In this document: positions 47,801 through 55,022 of the stretch, piece after piece
Position numbering within the stretch: the first letter of the stretch is position 1
Layout of the letters: each line of letters opens with the position of its first letter
Source of the DNA: Glandiceps talaboti
Taxonomy: Eukaryota; Hemichordata; Enteropneusta; Spengelidae
Assembly: GCF_964340395.1 (NCBI RefSeq)
Contig: NC_135554.1
Span: forward strand, 2,599,001 to 2,663,000
Reading direction: 5' to 3'
Length of the DNA: 64,000 bases
Program-made: the position numbers and the translations under genes
The notes under the pieces: generated by a model
What the model saw: the letters and a program-made list of their open reading frames with translations, nothing else
What the model was told of the DNA's origin: nothing
Databases searched by the model: none

Positions 47801-50225
47801 TACATTTACTGTTTTTGTTTCGGCTACCATTGTTATAATCAAGGCGATAAATAAGTTCATAAATGATGATAGACACAGTGTCGATGTTCACTTCCTTCAT
47901 TAACGGCATTGAAATTGAATAGAATCTCTTGAAGACGTTCACACCAAAACAAAGGGGCGCTGAATGCAAACAGAGGGGCGGTTCTGTAAACAGAGGGGTG
48001 GTCCATGAAAACAGAGGGGCGGTGCGCCCCTCAAAAACCCCTCGTGGAGAACACTGATACATGTAGTGCAAATAAAATATACACTAGATCCACTTTGAGT
48101 TGACAACACAGAATTTCCTGATATAGATAAACACTTTTTGATTCTGTAATTTTTTTCATTTTTTGAGCCCTGAATAACACACATTTTTAATTTGAACTTA
48201 TTCATTGTTTTTGATTGGATGTACTTGTTTGTTTGTTTTTACTTGAGGATCTTGTGACAGATCCAGTGTTTGCGCTAACATTCGCCAAATTCACAAATGC
48301 AAACTCATTTTAAATTTGATAAAAATATTTTATGCTTTGTTCGCCACAGTGACAGTTCGATCTTGATGGTCAAATGATCGTTCACAACATATACTTCTCC
48401 GTAATTCTGGTAGTTGCCATCATGAGGGGTTTTAGCAGGACGCGGTGCCTGGTATGACAGCCAACGCCCTGCTTTAATGTTTTGCATCCTGCTTCAAATG
48501 TTGTGACAACGTTGTGCCATGTGATAATACGTTTCCCCTCCACTGTCTATGATGACTTGAAATACAATTACATCATACATGGCAAACGCGATGCTATAGA
48601 CTTTCGACTTATTCTTCAACGTCATCAAAAAAGTATGACAGACTCAAATACCTTTTGATAAAGTGGGGATGCTGTGTCCTATCATTGGTTTTATGTTTGA
48701 ATTTACTCTGAAAACACTTTTAGGTTAATAGTTGGCCATTGTATATCGCAGAGTTTGACCAGGGCGACTGTATACCAAAATTCAAACATGGCGGGTAATG
48801 ACGTCACAAAATCTTGTGAGTTTTTGAAGTCCTTCATAGTAAAGTATAGTACATGTAAGTCTCAGGTATCATGAGATTTTGGCCAGATGTGACACCATGT
48901 AGGTACATGTATATATACACCCCATATATTGTTTGTAGCAGTACATGTACATTTTGTATTTATTTTGAATTAATTTTGAATGCTTACGGCAAAGAATGAA
49001 TTTGTACGCTTGAAATGTGAAATAATTATTAAATAAAATTTTGGCTAATCAGTTTTCAATTTGGCTAATTGAAATTGGGTAACATTAGCCAAAATGGCTG
49101 ATGGTTTTCAAAATCTACTGCTAACACTGAGATCAAATGTCTGAGATATTTTGACATGGATCAGCCTATTACCATGTACATGTACTTGCATGGCTACACA
49201 CCCTCTCCTTTGCAGATGTGAATTTCATTTAGGATAGTAACAAAGTAGATGAAAATATCCTATACAAGTCAGTGATGAGTTACTGAAAGTAAGCTGTTAA
49301 AAGGTTGGTTGATAGACAAACAAAGCAAGTTGATTTTGGTAATTTTTATTGATAATTTACATTTCTGCTTTGCACACCATCATTATGGTATATTAACACA
49401 TGAATGCTGGATTGCATACAAATGTATGAATAGATGTTCAATAAACAAGTCTTTGCCAAAGACATGTTTCTGAAAATTCCAACTTTCTATTTCATATTCT
49501 GAATTTTTTTAAATAAAAAATATGGCCACCATTTGGTCAAGGTCACGAAACAAAGGGATGTGCATATGTGGACTACTGTATCAGACATTTGTATCGGTTT
49601 TGTTGAAATCAGCCTGTGCATCTCAGAAGTGTAAATACACATGTATGCACTATGATAATTTTGGGCTATTTGACCTTGAGGATGGAGGTCAAGGTTTCAA
49701 TAGAAAGTTTATTATGAATATACATGTACATGTACATTTGTAACATGGGTGTACAAATGAAGTCTCTATCATGCTTCCAGAGTTAATGGTCAAAATGTGA
49801 AGTTTTATGACAAAATGGCTGCCATTCAGCTGTTGTCAAAAAGCTCATCAAAGTAAGTGAAAGCATAAGCTGACTACAGCACCTGACATTTGTTGAAGGT
49901 TTAGTTGAAATCAGACAATGTATGCTTGTGCTACAGGTGGGGATACATGGGACTCAACGTAGTAGCCCCACTGGGACAAAAGAACACTGCAATAATAAAG
50001 ACATCCGAGAAGCAAAAATACAAAATATAATCTTGCCTGTGATACATTCTTACAATTTTCCTTTGAAAGTAATATAGTCAGCAAGCAAACAAATTTTGTA
50101 CATCTAAATTTAAAGACATGCAACTGGTACAGTAATTTGTCATAAGCTGTAGATTTGTGACATACCTGTTCACTGGGAAAGTTGAGCCATGCGGGTGCAA
50201 AATCATGCTGAGGAGGGTTAGCCAT
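26750..50225 (-). CDS. GPBP1L1: Vasculin / GC-rich promoter-binding protein 1 homologue (10 coding exons)
   Basis: The coding exons, in order of transcription, are 50225-50166, 46796-46604, 46090-45717, 44873-44795, 41541-41306, 40864-40721, 38429-38208, 36533-36358, 30657-30552 and 26887-26750. They sum to 1728 nt, exactly 575 codons plus stop, with every junction GT-AG and in phase. Family landmarks are the N-terminal HDFAPAWLNFP, EQDFPSLLGG then GVWDKPPNAK, SIYKSLVPSK, LDKSDFLKELRK, SSSLEAERRLLREMGWQED, and a C-terminal LRNGF then an acidic Ser/Asp tail. Vertebrate vasculins have about 473 residues; the extra length here is mainly a His/Tyr/Asn-rich region in exons 2-3. Known vertebrate family members are nuclear GC-rich-promoter-binding transcription regulators. 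Whether this is orthologous to GPBP1 or to both vertebrate paralogues cannot be decided here; the symbol follows the TMEM69 neighbour. Divergent from TMEM69. Confidence 0.93.
26985..27512. repeat. ~47-60-bp C-rich minisatellite in the last vasculin intron, ~10 copies
   Basis: The unit contains TTGACATACCTATATCA, a C run, CTTCAGTCCA and a GTATGTCTATA block. The C run varies from about 6 to more than 20 (27350-27372 and 27413-27432), so unit length varies. On the transcribed minus strand these are G runs, and each unit reads ATAGGTATGT, which resembles a 5' splice site. The plus-strand ORFs here are artefacts. Confidence 0.95.
27513..30570 (-). repeat. 40-bp array of exon-9/intron junctions (tandem 5' splice-site copies), ~76 units
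   Basis: On the minus strand each unit is AAACTGGATACTAAACCA (the last 18 nt of vasculin exon 9, codons KLDTKP) followed by GTAAGTTTGATATTAG and TATTAC. The unit nearest the gene is the real exon/intron junction: the exon ends at 30552 and the intron starts at 30551. The copies that follow are near-identical; common variants are CTAGAT or CTGGAT and a TACAAACTAAACC form. I saw only one copy with its donor GT broken (base 28951, GT to TT). The array fills 3 kb of the 3.66-kb intron. Confidence 0.95.
30552..30657 (-). CDS. GPBP1L1: Vasculin coding exon 9
   Basis: The acceptor is TTCTATGTACAG. The exon completes a split AGG codon, then encodes LLREMGWQED and PLTEDELREFQAITAK, matching the conserved vasculin C-terminal block (LLKEMGWQED, LTEDEMREFQ in human). 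It ends in KLDTKP at CCA|GTAAGT. Its last 18 nt are the exonic part of the 40-bp array unit. Confidence 0.95.
30658..31405. repeat. Intron 8, 3' part, with a 42-bp triple repeat
   Basis: Three 42-bp copies start at 30875, 30917 and 30959 (ATGATGTGAAGTGTCTAATT then CCCTTGCACTGTCTACC). The rest of this intron stretch shows no gene or element I can name. Confidence 0.8.
31406..34520 (-). mobile_element. CR1-like LINE, 5'-truncated, split by a DNA transposon
   Basis: The minus-strand ORF from 34569 has the reverse-transcriptase motifs LLDLSAAFDTIDH (motif A), GVPQGSVLGPLLF (B), QFADDNELYLSF (catalytic FADD, C) and LNDSKMEVIL (D), running to LKNL at the insertion. The C-terminus resumes beyond the insert as ITPHSSFRTLRSLDKC then WNSLPLDIK and FKRRLKTH. 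Removing the insert and one TTAA restores an in-frame join. The 3' end is a GATA-type tetranucleotide run (31406-31427 on the plus strand), typical of CR1/L2-like tails. The 5' endonuclease part is missing: codons before SVHNDILTAL do not look like LINE. It lies in vasculin intron 8, in the gene's own orientation. Confidence 0.85.
31709..33530. mobile_element. TTAA-flanked DNA transposon (piggyBac-like), 1822 bp, nested in the LINE
   Basis: Terminal inverted repeats of about 67 bp (31709-31775 and 33464-33530) begin AGTGTACATGCAAAGGTACA and differ at about one position. TTAA lies at 31705-31708 and 33531-33534. A TTAA duplication is the hallmark of piggyBac-type insertion. The TIR does not start with the usual CC, and TA duplication with a longer TIR would also fit. 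No transposase was recognised; the minus-strand ORFs of 67-72 codons show no DDE motif. A CpG-rich interior includes a donor-like TTCAGGTAAGTA on the minus strand near 33.38 kb. Probably non-autonomous. Confidence 0.85.
34690..35460 (-). mobile_element. Non-autonomous TIR element, family A, copy 3
   Basis: The TIR end AGCACAACTGTACAG at 34719-34733 is the inverse of the right end of copy 1, and homology extends to CTACCGCCAATGG at 34700. Inside are the shared blocks TTGCTATGGGCATGGTCATG (several copies) and, near 35.33-35.45 kb, AAACTTATATATCAAAAAGT on the minus strand. The left (hairpin) end is not found, so this copy is truncated. It lies in vasculin intron 8. Confidence 0.6.
35461..36357. 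other. Vasculin intron 8, unique part
   Basis: No gene, array or element recognised. The ORFs here are short and overlap in several frames without motifs. Confidence 0.5.
36358..36533 (-). CDS. GPBP1L1: Vasculin coding exon 8
   Basis: The acceptor is ATTTTCAG and the donor AAG|GTAAGTT. It encodes NKVKENKANRVERFSNRE, a Ser/Thr-rich stretch, and TELSSSLEAER, joining exon 9 through a split AGG codon (SSSLEAERRLLREMG). Vertebrate vasculin has SSSLEAEHRLLKEMG at this place. Confidence 0.93.
36534..37845. other. Vasculin intron 7, distal part
   Basis: Unique-looking intron. Short ORFs at 36715-36909 and 37703-37374 have no recognisable domain. Confidence 0.5.
37846..38031. repeat. 44-bp tandem repeat, ~4 copies, in vasculin intron 7
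   Basis: The unit begins TGTGACTTGCCAAAACCTGG and includes CCCTTACCATGC. It lies about 180 bp into the intron from the exon 7 donor. On the transcribed strand each unit reads GCATGGTAAGGG, which resembles a donor site. Confidence 0.9.
38208..38429 (-). CDS. GPBP1L1: Vasculin coding exon 7
   Basis: The acceptor is CATCTTTAAAG and the donor GAG|GTATTG. It encodes VPQRPASTPPIEI, then KKLDKSDFLKELRKGG, matching the vertebrate DKKSEFLKALKRD block. A Ser/Asp/Gly-rich acidic stretch ending NPDNE follows. 74 codons, phase 0 at both ends. Confidence 0.93.
38430..38859. other. Vasculin intron 6, no supported feature
   Basis: AT-rich intron with no array or ORF of note. Confidence 0.4.
38860..39180 (+). 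repeat. Dispersed repeat D, copy 1
   Basis: Clearly related to 48530-48900 in the same orientation. Shared blocks are CGTCAAAAAAGTAT, TTTACTCTGAAAACACTTTT and GATGTCACAAA or GACGTCACAAA. I judge about three-quarters identity by eye. No coding capacity; class unknown. Confidence 0.6.
39565..40625 (+). mobile_element. TIR element with ~146-bp internal units, family B
   Basis: The ends CCTCCCGTAAGGG (39565-39577) and CCCTTACGGGAGG (40613-40625) are a perfect 13-bp inverted repeat. Inside the left end is a TCTG/TG microsatellite. Next come about six degenerate units containing AATTAGGCTATATCTTA, at 39911, 40058, 40204 and 40348, a spacing of 147, 146 and 144 bp. No transposase ORF. It lies in vasculin intron 6. 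No clear target duplication seen. Confidence 0.7.
40721..40864 (-). CDS. GPBP1L1: Vasculin coding exon 6
   Basis: The acceptor is CAATTGACAG and the donor GAA|GTAAGT. It encodes SVPRKPPVKELNTKP and a Pro/Thr-rich stretch ending PPPPPQSFMKE. 48 codons, phase 0. The Pro-rich part has no close vertebrate match that I recall; the assignment rests on splice phase and position. Confidence 0.85.
40865..41305. other. Vasculin intron 5, no supported feature
   Basis: No gene, array or element recognised. Confidence 0.4.
41306..41541 (-). CDS. GPBP1L1: Vasculin coding exon 5
   Basis: The acceptor is GTACATTAG and the donor AAG|GTAAGC. It completes a split GAT codon and encodes KPPNAKMHNLGGRRLQLIQK, aligning with the YPPNPKSRAPRMLVIKK region of vertebrate vasculin. 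It ends in NSIYKSLVPSKGHSK, aligning with SVYKGLVPK. Confidence 0.93.
41590..42172. repeat. Degenerate ~22-bp minisatellite in vasculin intron 4
   Basis: Many copies of ACATACAATGTATCAAATGA with GC, CT or AC after it, with indels and shortened units. More diverged than the other arrays, so probably older. It starts about 50 bp upstream of the exon 5 acceptor. Confidence 0.9.
42283..42300. repeat. Poly(G) run
   Basis: About 18 consecutive G on the plus strand. Confidence 0.85.
42480..43141. repeat. Dispersed non-coding repeat related in its 3' end to family C
   Basis: It ends with CGGAACCCAATGTATACATG, AAGTCCC and GGACT. This parallels the family C end (GGAACCCAATCCATAAGTCC then GGGGACT). 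Internally it repeats GACCTTGAACATGGAG and GACCTTGAAAAGAG blocks with CAAAGGTCAAG. Boundaries are approximate. Confidence 0.4.
43245..43790 (+). mobile_element. LINE 3' fragment (C-terminus and 3' UTR)
   Basis: The plus-strand ORF contains KILCITFINGIAHSYLKEL, HTLRFQSNG, YYGNQAFQSEPTRLWNVLP, and, after a frameshift at about 43510, SLNSFKSSLKTYLFNSFYN. This is the extreme C-terminus of a CR1/jockey-type reverse transcriptase ORF. The 3' UTR ends near AAGAATTAAAGATTATGATT. It is 5'-truncated, frameshifted and antisense to vasculin in intron 4. Confidence 0.8.
43791..44283. other. Vasculin intron 4, unique part
   Basis: No recognisable feature; the minus-strand ORF of 103 codons has no domain. 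Confidence 0.4.
44284..44760. repeat. 66-bp tandem repeat, 7 copies, beside the exon 4 donor
   Basis: The unit starts GCAATTATTTGAGTGTCATC and ends AGTATATTATACTAGAAAT. Copies are almost identical. The unit end TAGTATATTATACT is also the sequence directly next to the exon 4 splice donor (44778-44791), so the array seems seeded there. Confidence 0.95.
44795..44873 (-). CDS. GPBP1L1: Vasculin coding exon 4
   Basis: The acceptor is CTTTCTACAG and the donor GGG|GTGAGT. It encodes PSLLGGDGRDSGG and NNKPAGVWG, with the last codon completed in exon 5 as D. With exon 3 it forms EQDFPSLLG, and with exon 5 AGVWDKPPN. Human vasculin has EDFPSLNPE and AGVWEYPPN. Confidence 0.95.
44874..45716. other. Vasculin intron 3
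   Basis: AT-rich intron with no recognisable gene or repeat array. Confidence 0.4.
45717..46090 (-). CDS. GPBP1L1: Vasculin coding exon 3
   Basis: The acceptor is TTCTTTCCAG and the donor TTT|GTAAGT. It encodes a low-complexity His/Tyr/Asn/Gly/Arg-rich segment (DDDRYHHNFYQSG, NYHGNRGGGRQR). DGEWKDVSEASNNNNN and EEKFEQDF follow, leading into PSLL of exon 4. The RG-rich part corresponds in position to HRGGYHGGSSRSR of human vasculin. Confidence 0.9.
46604..46796 (-). CDS. GPBP1L1: Vasculin coding exon 2
   Basis: The acceptor is GTGACAG and the donor GATG|GTAAGC. It encodes KPFKSHHYEHHHRYERSP, SDDRYESQGLSNRERHYSS and a Gly/Tyr/Arg end, with a split GAC codon into exon 3. His/Tyr/Arg-rich and probably disordered. 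The assignment rests on splice phase and composition. Confidence 0.85.
46942..48056. mobile_element. hAT-like non-autonomous element, 1115 bp
   Basis: The left end CAGGGTTCTCCAC (46942) pairs with the right end GTGGAGAACACTG (to 48056). The inverted similarity continues into AGGGGCGC (46970) and GCGCCCCT (48024). hAT elements usually begin CAGxG with 8-bp target duplications. Here the flanks share only ATACA, so the duplication is decayed or the class is wrong. The right subterminal region repeats ACAGAGGGGCGG three to four times, like transposase-binding repeats. No transposase. It lies in vasculin intron 1. Confidence 0.6.
48530..48900 (+). repeat. Dispersed repeat D, copy 2
   Basis: Related to 38860-39180 in the same orientation, sharing CATCAAAAAAGTATGACAG-like and TTTACTCTGAAAACACTTTT blocks. 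It ends in ATGACGTCACAAAATCTTGT, which includes the CRE-like palindrome TGACGTCA. Confidence 0.6.
48901..49479. other. Vasculin intron 1, no supported feature
   Basis: AT-rich with no array; several TACATGTA motifs are scattered through this and neighbouring introns. Confidence 0.35.
49480..49870. repeat. Dispersed non-coding repeat (GACCTTGA / ATGGCTGCC type)
   Basis: Blocks such as TATTTGACCTTGAGGATGG, GGTCAAGG and AAAATGGCTGCCAT resemble the repeat at 42480-43141 and the units of family C. Boundaries uncertain. Confidence 0.35.
50166..50225 (-). CDS. GPBP1L1: Vasculin coding exon 1 (start codon)
   Basis: The exon is 50252-50166, with acceptor TTTTTATTGCAG and donor CAG|GTATGT. It encodes MANPPQHDFAPAWLNFPSEQ. 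Human vasculin begins MAQHDFAPAWLNFP, so I place the start at 50225. An in-frame ATG 15 bp upstream (MPIEV-) is possible but lacks family support. The HDFAPAWLNFP motif is the most diagnostic part of the protein. Confidence 0.95.
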
Positions 50226-50252
50226 CACTTCTATAGGCATAGCATACCTCTC

Positions 50253-51566
50253 CTGCAATAAAAACATTGAGGAAATGTTTATTTTACACACTGTCAATTC
50301 AAAGTGACATTACGTTCACTGCACTATAAACAATCATACAAGGCACAGTAATTACATCACACAGTTTTCATTACAAGAGCTCCATCTGCAATAATTGTAG
50401 AGTTTATTGTGATTTTAATGGTATTTTTTTCTGTTTTGTGCTTTCTTTTAATTCCAATGTTTAACTGGAAGCAAACTCTACAATTCCTGTAACATTAATG
50501 CAAATAGACGGAAGAGATTCAGATCTGAATTGCAAAGTTGGGAGGATTTTTCTGCTAAATTACACCTTACCTGTTAAAAAAATCAAACATTTCCCAACTC
50601 CTACATTAATTACAGAGCTTTCAAGACCCAAGAAATGTTCAAAGGTACCCGAATCCCATCAAAATCGGCAAAAGTGGCAGCCGCAGCAGCATGCAGCATT
50701 TTGGAAGGGGGTAGTACGCCGACATCTTGCTCATGTTTTTGTCTTGTCTGTTTGTGTTAACATTACAGGAATTGTAGCGTTTGCTTTCAGTTAAACATCG
50801 GAACGAACAAAAAGCACAAAACTGAAGAAAACGTGCTCAAAATCACAATTATTGCAGCTACTATTTTCCCTGAAAATAGGCTACACTTGTCTTTGTTTTT
50901 CTTCAAAATGTATTTTGAAAATATACAATGTGCTAAAACTTGCATTAACAATAACTGAACATAACATATACATTTGTACATTATATAGATGGCTTACAAT
51001 GAATACATCGTCCACTGTCTCTAACAGAAATTTATCTAATACTGTGGTAATGACATCACACCACAAAACTTTTGCATGTAGTTCCATTTTACTTGACATT
51101 CATCTGTGTTTTAAGTGTGTCCCTCTAATGTTGTCGAAGTTGAGTCAAAATGGTAAAAAAAACCTGACATTTCTTTTTGAGTCAACATAAAGTAAGAGAT
51201 AGGAGAATACCAAATTATGTGCATCAGTGGAACAAGAAATTAGCGTAGAGGCCACACTGGTTCTAACTTGCACTAATGACAATTTTCTGGGTTTCTTCTT
51301 GTTGGTCTGCATGGGAGTGCAGGTGGGGGTATGGTTTTTGTCATTTAGAAATTCAATTTATTTATTGAGTCAAGATTTACATGTAGTGCAAATACTATTA
51401 TCATTTTCCCCATAATGAAAACACAAGCTCAAAGTTTGCAAGTGAGCAAGTGTGCATTTAGCTCAATGTGCACTTTACCTCTTTCAAGAAGTCTTGGTTC
51501 ATAATAGCACAAATAGTTCAGTCTGAGGGTTGTGGGTCAAACAATGAATACTAAAAGTTGACTTAC
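50253..51566. other. 5' intron of vasculin
   Basis: No array or element recognised. Its ORFs (up to 112 codons) overlap in both strands without domains. Confidence 0.4.
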
Positions 51567-52826
51567 CTTTTTCATGAATACTATAAGACGACAGAGTGGG
51601 AAGAAGTTGGGGGGAGCAAACCAATGGCTGTCTCCCCACTAACAATGTCTACCATTGAAAGCTAACTCTCAGTCCTCGTATCGATATCAGTTCTAGCCAA
51701 ATGAGAAATGTCAACTTTGGCTAGCTTGTCATAGTACAATGTGCAAGTTTCTTTGAGGGAAGTAAACTTCTCTTCAAAGGTAGTTCATATAGTCTGCTAC
51801 TGTTCCAGTCCTTTCAATTGTAACAATCTCTTTACAGTTGACAACAAATCTATATAATGTTTACAGTTCTGTATCGTCGTCCTCCATAAGTTTTGCTACT
51901 AGTAAAACTGAGTCACTTTTCCTGGCAGTATTGGCATCAACATGAGAAGTGATAACATCAATAATTCCTAATTTTACATATTCAAATTGAAATCTGTTAA
52001 CTTGAAAAACAGAATAAACAGCTTCAAATTTAACTTGATATTGCTTGAATAGCCTTTAAAGGCTTGCCCTGCTTTGAACCCAACAACACAACAATGTACT
52101 GTTCCCTATATGAAAGTCAAAGGGATGAATAACAGTGAATCTGAAAATTTCAAATATTTTGACTATTTACAAAAATATATCACACACCTGAATATACAAT
52201 CTAAAAGAAATCAGAATGATTTGTACACAGTATCCTACTCTTAGACGTTTATAATCACAACATAGACAGGCCTAATCTACCACAAGAAAACAACGTGCCA
52301 AATCGTACTGCGGAAAGACAATGTCACAAAATGGCACTTGTGGAGAGCGTACAAACAAAGCTGACAATCTCATACAATATGTAAAGCTCCTATAGCTACT
52401 TGTTTGTCAATAGTGTTGATTTCTCACATTGTTTTATGCTTCACGCCAATCTTATTTTCAAATACGAACTACACTGTGAGTAAACTGTCAATGTGACCAA
52501 TCTGCTTGTTTAGTAAACTTTGACCCTTGGAACGAACTCAACAGTACATGGCGTCCAATTCAACCCGTCTGTCGTGTAAACAGGAACTGTTACTTCCAGC
52601 GTCTCATTGAATTTCGGTTAATTTGATTGTCCGAAACAATCTCTATTTCTTAAAGGCTTCGCTATAAGTTTCGGTAAGGTCTGGTCTGTTTCAAATTACG
52701 CCAACTCACGTGTCAATAGTTTTGCTATTCTTGTTGTGGTGGCCAGCTTGCAGGACGTCCTTTCGTTATCAGTTTTGAGGTTATTTGTGGCCACCTAGCA
52801 CATTGTCACCTCTTTGTACGGAATAC
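51567..52826 (-). other. Candidate 5' UTR exon of vasculin
   Basis: On the minus strand a pyrimidine-rich acceptor (GTTTATTTTTTCAG) ends at 52827. A strong donor (AAAAAG|GTAAGT) lies at 51566-51561. The 1.26-kb span would be a long non-coding leader, or it may contain further introns. Inferred from splice signals only. Confidence 0.3.
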
Positions 52827-53069
52827 CTGAAAAAATAAACGAGGCAAATTTTCAGTATATATATGTGAGAGTGTGTTGGTTAGATATATATTTGTAATTC
52901 AAGCAACTCCTTCCAGCATGTTCTGTCTTCTCGTCTCTGACTCGGTGTCATGGGTCATCCCAGTTACACTTTGCAACCAACAAGTTATTATTTTGCAAAA
53001 TAAAAGTTTATAAAATAATCGCTACATGTACCTGGCGTTAATTCTTATATTCTTCTGTGCTGACCGTAC

Positions 53070-53600
53070 CTTGTTTATGTAATATGGGTCGTAGAAGCGT
53101 GAGGAAATAGTTAATTATCCTTGGAATTTTGGCAAAACTGTCGTGGAATTCTGCAACAAGTTTCAGATTATTGCAAACAAGATGTCTTCCTGTCGCCTAT
53201 CCCATAATACGAAAATTGGCATGCGCATTGGCGAAATATCACAAATCTCATAAATTCTCGTGACTGGCGAGACTAATATTTACGGGCACAAATGTTGTAT
53301 TTAGTGGTCAATATTTACATTTCAGTTGGTGTTTTTGTAATATTTAGCATCTATTCTACGTCATTAATAATTTATCTTGCAAAATGACGACACCAGCACA
53401 GTTATTTCAATGTTTGTATTTCGGAGGGTTTTCGAAATCACATGACTATCACGTGTTCCACAGCTGGGTTTGTTCTCTGGCCAAAACATCAATGTAGATT
53501 TGCAAGGACAGTTTCTGCTTGTACTATATTAGGTAATCTGACTACCGTTTTGTAACAGATATAAGGTACATCTAAAACAAATCGAACGATACTAAATAGT
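53070..53600. promoter_or_regulatory. Candidate bidirectional promoter of vasculin and TMEM69
   Basis: This is the segment between a minus-strand donor (AACAAG|GTACGG at 53070) and the expected TMEM69 first exon. It contains GCATGCGCATTGGC at 53219-53232 (NRF-1-like half site plus inverted CCAAT), TACGTCAT near 53357 and CACGTG at 53450-53455. It is richer in CpG than its surroundings. Exact transcription starts cannot be read from sequence. Confidence 0.45.
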
Positions 53601-54143
53601 GTCAGGACGGACCGCTTTATATCCGTGTATATATGTATACACGGAGTTCATTGATATGTGAAATACCTGGATACAGTGTAACTAGTGTAAGTTAAGTGCC
53701 AGAAAGTGAATTTGATTTTAATCGTTTATTTGTATATTGATTCTAATTTTATGTCAGTGTCTTGTTATGTCGTTATTGTGATGTTCATTGCCAAGACAGA
53801 ATGTCACACGTTGTCCAATAGTTTTATTTGGTCTGTTTGCTTAATTAAAATTACTTTATTTTTTGTTTTTAATTAATTTATTGTAGCACCTTTATTTCTA
53901 AATATATTTAAAAGGTTATTTTTAATTTCAATTGTTTACTTCTACTACCAGAAAAATGCAGGAGAGATTGATCAGAGGTCCCGGTCACTTTTTTACCCTT
54001 TGGATGTGTTACTGCCAAAATTAGCTGATTATTACTGAATTTGTTGTGATCTATAAGTGGATAGACCAATTCTGCTAAGACTGTGCTTGTCTGTGAACAA
54101 CTTTGATATTATTATTGTTTCTCCCTTTGTTTACAGCGCTGCA

Positions 54144-54895
54144 TGTTGAGATACATTGGTGGTACCTCCTAGCCCTGCATCAACAGTTATGCAAGGGCTA
54201 AGGAGGTATGATCACATAACGATGTATCTTAACAGTGTGATAAACAGGCTTAGGGAGGTATGACCACATACAAATGTAACGATGTATCTTAACAGTGTGA
54301 TAAACAGGCTATAGCCTAGGGAGGTATGACCACATAACGATGTATCTCAACATTGCCATAAACCTCAGACCACTATAGCCTAGGGAGGTATGACCACATA
54401 ACGATGTATCTCAACATTGCCATAAACCTCAGACCACTATAGCCTAGGGAGGTATGATCACATAACGATGTATCTCAACATTGCCATTAACCTCAGACCA
54501 CTATAGCCTAGGGAGGTATGACCACATAACGATGTATCTCAACATTGCCATAAACCTCAGACCACTATAGCCTAGGGAGGTATGACCACATAACGATGTA
54601 TCTCAACATTGCCATTAACCTCAAACCACTATAGCCTAGGGAGGTATGACCACATAACGATGTATCTCAACATTGCCATTAACCTCAGAACACTATAGCC
54701 TAGGGAGGTATGACCACATAACGATGTATCTCAACATTGCCATTAACCTCAGAACACTATAGCCTAGGGAGGTATGACCACATAACGATGTATCTCAACA
54801 TTGCCATTAACCTCAAACCACTATAGCCTAGGGAGGTATGACCACATAACGATGTATCTCAACATTGCCATTAACCTCAGACCAGTATACAAAAG
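54144..54895. repeat. 64-bp tandem repeat in the TMEM69 5' intron, ~11 copies
   Basis: The unit is TAGCCTAGGGAGGTATGACC, then ACATAACGATGTATCTCAAC and ATTGCCATTAACCTCAGACC-like sequence. At its left edge (54144-54234) an imperfect palindrome pairs GTTGAGATACAT and GGTACCTCCTAGCCCTGCA with TGCAAGGGCTAAGGAGGTAT and ATGTATCTTAAC. The array therefore appears to be one arm of a foldback sequence that was amplified. Confidence 0.92.
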
Positions 54896-55022
54896 TCTGA
54901 TGATAAACAGGCTATCCTTTATTAGAACAATTAATTATTGATTAGATAGAAATATTTGTTTTTCATTCTCATCTTTTGTTTTGTTTTGACTTGTTTATGT
55001 TTTTTCTTTTGTCTTGCTTCAG

